64,000 nt of DNA from contig CAVTPD010000001.1 of the NCBI GenBank assembly GCA_963736575.1, positions 558,001 through 622,000 of the forward strand, given 5' to 3'. Positions 61,220 to 64,000 of the stretch are shown here, piece by piece (position 1 is the stretch's first letter; every line of letters begins with the position of its first letter). Source of the stretch: CAVTPD01 sp963736575 (GTDB taxonomy: Bacteria; Bacteroidota; Bacteroidia; Cytophagales; JAAEPT01). The notes under the pieces were generated by a model. It was not told the DNA's origin. It ran no database searches and worked only from the letters and a program-made list of their open reading frames with translations. A program made the position numbers and the translations under genes.

Positions 61220-62299
61220 ATGTGCGAAAAAAAGATTAAAATCCCTCTAGCCAATAGAGTGAACCGCGAGGTGTTGAAGCAACAAATTGCGGAAAGTGAT
61301 GAGAAAAGACTGACCATTAGTTTTTACAAGTATTTCTCCATACCCGAACCTCAAGACTTCAGAAATCAATTATTTAAATCCTTATACCAAATTGGCGTTT
61401 TAGGCCGTGTTTATGTGGCTAAGGAAGGTATTAATGCCCAGATTTCTGTTCCCGAAGAAAAATTTGAAGACTTTAAGTCCTATTTATATTCTATTGAAGA
61501 CCTTAACCAAGTGCGCTTAAATGTAGCGGTGGAAGACGATGGTAAATCGTTTTTTAAGCTTATGATTAAGGTGAGAAATCAAATTGTTGCCGATGGTATT
61601 GAAGACGAAAGTTTTGATCCGGCCAACATGGGTAAACACCTTTCCGCTAAAGAATTTAACGAGTTAACCTCACAGCCCAACACCATTTTGGTAGACATGC
61701 GTAACCACTACGAAAGCGAAGTGGGACATTTTAAAGGCGCTATTCTGCCCGATGCAGATACCTTTAGAGACGAACTACCTATGGTAGAAAACATGCTAGA
61801 GGAAAACAAAGACAAAAACATTGTAATGTATTGCACAGGCGGTATCCGTTGCGAAAAAGCCAGTGCGTATTTAAAATACAAAGGGTTCTCTAATGTTTTT
61901 CAGTTGGAAGGAGGCATTATAAAATACGCGAACGACATTAAAACAGAGGGCTTAGAAAACCGATTTATTGGTAAAAACTTTGTTTTTGACGAACGTCTGG
62001 GCGAAAGAATTACAGAAGATGTAATTGCCACGTGTCACCAGTGTGGTAAACCAGCCGATACACATATTAATTGTGCCAACGATGCTTGTCATTTGTTGTT
62101 TATACAATGCGAAGAGTGTGCTAAAGCGTATGAAGGCTGCTGTTCTTCTGAATGCCAAGACTTTAATAAATTACCCCAAGAGGAAAGGGTGGCTCAAAGA
62201 AAAGGCATTGACCCCGGAAGAAAAGTCTTTAAGAAGGGAAGAATGGAGAAAATCTTTTCTTCGGATGGGTTAAAAATAAAAAAACTCAAGGCAGACTAA
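61220..62299 (+). CDS. trhO: tRNA uridine(34) hydroxylase TrhO, rhodanese family (YceA/UPF0176)
   Basis: N-terminal acylphosphatase-like domain (LGRVYVAKEGINAQISVPEE), then a rhodanese domain with LVDMRNHYESEVGHFKGAIL and the active-site loop MYCTGGIRCEKASAYLKYKG (first Cys near residue 205), and a C-terminal Cys-rich tail (ATCHQCGKPADTHINCAND, then CEECAKAYEGCC). TrhO makes 5-hydroxyuridine at U34 with oxygen. Full length. Confidence 0.94.
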   Translation: MCEKKIKIPLANRVNREVLKQQIAESDEKRLTISFYKYFSIPEPQDFRNQLFKSLYQIGVLGRVYVAKEGINAQISVPEEKFEDFKSYLYSIEDLNQVRLNVAVEDDGKSFFKLMIKVRNQIVADGIEDESFDPANMGKHLSAKEFNELTSQPNTILVDMRNHYESEVGHFKGAILPDADTFRDELPMVENMLEENKDKNIVMYCTGGIRCEKASAYLKYKGFSNVFQLEGGIIKYANDIKTEGLENRFIGKNFVFDERLGERITEDVIATCHQCGKPADTHINCANDACHLLFIQCEECAKAYEGCCSSECQDFNKLPQEERVAQRKGIDPGRKVFKKGRMEKIFSSDGLKIKKLKAD

Positions 62300-62309
62300 T
62301 TGCCTTGAG
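62285..62309. terminator. Hairpin inside the overlapping convergent gene ends
   Basis: CTCAAGGCA (62285-62293) and TGCCTTGAG (62301-62309) pair perfectly. The stop codons of trhO and of the opposite gene lie in the 7-base loop. T-runs are weak, so termination efficiency is uncertain. Confidence 0.55.
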
Positions 62310-62760
62310 GGATATGTAATTCTCTACTTTTTAAATACTGCAAGCTAATTAGTGTAATAGCAAATCCAGACCCCATTACTTCTAAGGTTATAGCAACAGG
62401 AATAGACATTAGCGTAATATATTGCCCAAACATGGCTTCTTCTTTCATTTCAGTAAAAAAAGAAGGATTTAATACCGAAACGTATAACATAATGTAGCTA
62501 GCAAATAATACCGCTATAATAAGGGAATAATACATTCCGCTAGAAAAGCTATTTAAATAATTAAAGTCTTTTGGTCCCGATTTAATGCGTTCCTTTCGTA
62601 ACATTAAGAATAAAATACTTCCAAAGATGATTCCATTTATAATCTTTAGCTCAAAGTTATGGGCTAAACCTAGTAGTTCTACAATGTGAAAATAAGCAAT
62701 AAGTAAAAAGGTAGTTACCAACGCATGCTTTAGTACCTGTGGTTTCATTAACTGGTTCAT
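62296..62760 (-). CDS. Membrane protein, DUF4199-like
   Basis: 154 aa with four predicted membrane segments (about 12-32, 38-54, 72-96, 116-140) and the loop KERIKSGPKDFNYLNSFSSG, similar to DUF4199 proteins of Bacteroidota in which a charged loop and a Gly-containing third helix are conserved. Overlaps trhO convergently by 4 bases. Function unknown. Confidence 0.65.
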   Translation of the reverse strand: MNQLMKPQVLKHALVTTFLLIAYFHIVELLGLAHNFELKIINGIIFGSILFLMLRKERIKSGPKDFNYLNSFSSGMYYSLIIAVLFASYIMLYVSVLNPSFFTEMKEEAMFGQYITLMSIPVAITLEVMGSGFAITLISLQYLKSRELHIPQGN

Positions 62761-62976
62761 ATCTATGGTTGTTTAGTTAAACATATTTTCCCCAAAAGAA
62801 ATATAACAGGTTCATGTAGCATAAGGTTCAAGTTTAAGGGAAAGAATATAGGCTGAAAAATATAATCCTGAAGGGTTTTGTCTTATAAATCAGTTAGTTA
62901 GTCTTTTTAATGAAGATGTTGTTCTTATTAGGCTAGACTTTTAGTGGTTTGCTGTGTACTTTTGATATTATAGATA

Positions 62977-63360
62977 ATGTACATGAGGTTTTTAATAACA
63001 GTACTTTTCATATTTACTATTAGCTTTTTCGGTTATTCACAAATGTCATATTTGTTTAAAACCCAAAAGGTTATTATATATCGTTTAGAGAATAAAGACG
63101 AAGTGTCTAAGTCTATACACGCTACCATTACCTCCATATTTATAGATAAAGATTATACCTATTTTAGAATAGGGGATAAAAAATACGCTATCGAAAAGAA
63201 AGAGATAAGAGAGCACGAATCTTTAGGGAGTTACATTTTTTTAAAATCAAAAGATAAAGATTATAACATTACCCTAGAATATTACCTTAATACCAGAATG
63301 GTCTACCTAGACTACGAACCCATTAATGTTCAGTACGGTAAGTTTATTGTATATTATTAA
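62977..63360 (+). CDS. Exported hypothetical protein (127 aa)
   Basis: Signal peptide (MYMRFLITVLFIFTISFFGY, then SQ) and a small beta-rich domain with many Tyr and Lys. No family recognised. A TACTTTTGA box lies 10 bases upstream and might be part of its promoter. Confidence 0.65.
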   Translation: MYMRFLITVLFIFTISFFGYSQMSYLFKTQKVIIYRLENKDEVSKSIHATITSIFIDKDYTYFRIGDKKYAIEKKEIREHESLGSYIFLKSKDKDYNITLEYYLNTRMVYLDYEPINVQYGKFIVYY

Positions 63361-63382
63361 ATTCAAGAAAAAAAGATTTTTA

Positions 63383-63428
63383 TTAACTAGTTTTGCAACA
63401 AAATATTTTATTGCATTTAACTAGTTTT
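63383..63428. repeat. Direct repeats around a palindrome upstream of the antiporter gene
   Basis: TTAACTAGTTTT at 63383-63394 recurs at 63417-63428 with one leading base change. Between them, TGCAACAAAATATTTTATTGC plus A is a near-perfect palindrome with one mismatched pair. All lie within 50 bases of the antiporter start: likely a control region. Confidence 0.55.
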
Positions 63429-63432
63429 TAGC

Positions 63433-64000
63433 ATGGTTTACTTTCTGTTTCTTGTAGGCTTTGTATTGTTAATCAAAGGTGCCGATTTTCTTGTGGAAGG
63501 CTCTTCTTCCATTGCCAAAAAATATCATATTCCAGAATTGGTTATTGGACTTACCATTGTTTCTTTTGGTACCAGTATGCCCGAATTAGTGGTTAATATT
63601 TTAGCCAGTTTTAACGGGAGTTCAGAGTTGGCTATTGGTAATATTTTTGGGAGTAACATTGCCAATGTGTTGTTGATTTTAGGTGTTTCGGCCATTATTA
63701 AGCCTTTACCCATACAAAGAAGTATTTACTTTACTGAAATACCATTGTCTTTATTAGCCACGTTTATGGTGGGTTTCTTAGCCAATGCAAACTTATTCTC
63801 TAATGAAGACCAATTAATGTTAAGCCGATTTGATGGTGGAATGTTGTTGTGCTTTTTTGCTCTTTTTATGGGGTATATCTACGTGGTCTCTAGGTCTAAA
63901 CAAACCAGCCCATCGGCCAAGGAACCTGAAGAAATAATGCTGCTGCCCATGAAGAAGTCCATTGTCTACATTGCTGTAGGAATGGTTGGTTTGTTTTTAG
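63433..64000 (+). CDS. Calcium/sodium antiporter, CaCA family (cut by window end)
   Basis: The frame runs off the window. Visible residues: a first membrane helix with GADFLVEGSSSIAKKYHIPE, then VIGLTIVSFGTSMPELVVNI, the alpha-1 repeat signature with the ion-binding Glu, and LAIGNIFGSNIANVLLILGV. This matches YrbG-type K+-independent Ca2+/Na+ exchangers (about 310-330 aa when complete). The second alpha repeat lies beyond the edge. Confidence 0.93.
   Translation, partial: MVYFLFLVGFVLLIKGADFLVEGSSSIAKKYHIPELVIGLTIVSFGTSMPELVVNILASFNGSSELAIGNIFGSNIANVLLILGVSAIIKPLPIQRSIYFTEIPLSLLATFMVGFLANANLFSNEDQLMLSRFDGGMLLCFFALFMGYIYVVSRSKQTSPSAKEPEEIMLLPMKKSIVYIAVGMVGLFL

Noticed and set aside
62959..62967. 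TACTTTTGA as promoter of the 127-aa gene
   Set aside because: Only 10 bases from the start codon and without any -33 element; too weak for a separate feature.
1..64000. CRISPR array
   Set aside because: No regularly spaced repeats and no cas genes were seen in the window.

Overview
The window is chromosomal DNA of a member of the Bacteroidota, most likely class Flavobacteriia. The evidence is type IX secretion (T9SS) sorting domains of type A and type B, a PorP/SprF protein beside a gliding-motility-type surface protein, a transketolase split into two genes, many short-leader lipoproteins (LxxC), and promoter-like TAnnTTTG boxes. I cannot name a genus from sequence alone.

Layout. Bases 1-4070 are the right part of a small integrated element: the C-terminus of a tyrosine recombinase, an excisionase-like HTH protein, small unknown genes, a replication-initiator-like protein followed by a long hairpin, and a tRNA-Ala(GGC) just outside. 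Bases 4177-12398 are core or semi-core genes: an NlpC/P60 lipoprotein, tilS, a DegT aminotransferase, pgeF, a DJ-1/PfpI lipoprotein, a DinB/YfiT protein, and a GntR regulator paired with a fosmidomycin-resistance-like transporter through a shared operator. Bases 12457-12936 hold gene debris: an XRE/HigA-like antitoxin tail, an IS3 OrfA remnant and a DUF1778 (TacA-type) antitoxin tail.

Bases 13087-20401 are a leftward block: a lytic transglycosylase, then a tightly packed run of a FAH-family gene, an M23 peptidase, bcp, transketolase N, a von Willebrand A protein and transketolase C. Bases 20476-25740 are rightward: a lipoprotein, an ABC-F ATPase, parE, a glycosyltransferase and a 47-residue basic protein. 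Bases 25741-30633 are a defence/toxin-antitoxin hotspot between that 47-residue gene and dprA. It appears to be built from three cassettes: MNT/HEPN, an unknown 272-residue protein with a broken NrfD-like gene, and AbiEi/AbiEii. The 3' ends of both flanking genes are duplicated inside the hotspot, and both partner toxins look broken.

Bases 30634-42362 are mostly housekeeping: dprA (split by a frameshift), a MerR regulator, CapA, M23, alaS, gatB, a TlpA-like lipoprotein, an RDD protein and a DEAD-box helicase. Bases 42584-54853 are secreted and surface genes: an exported propeller-caspase, a T9SS protein, and a very long FG-GAP/VCBS gliding-type protein carrying at least three frameshifts, followed by PorP/SprF. 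A second, apparently intact MNT/HEPN-type pair lies at 55050-55762 between imperfect direct repeats. The rest comprises a secreted pectate-lyase-like protein, a SET-domain protein, CorA, an alpha/beta hydrolase, trhO, small membrane or exported proteins and the start of a calcium/sodium antiporter.

The most unusual content is the hotspot architecture at 25692-30696. The next most unusual are the toxin-antitoxin debris at 12.5-12.9 kb and a dispersed repeat (8958-9038 and 60968-61075) that may encode a short basic peptide.
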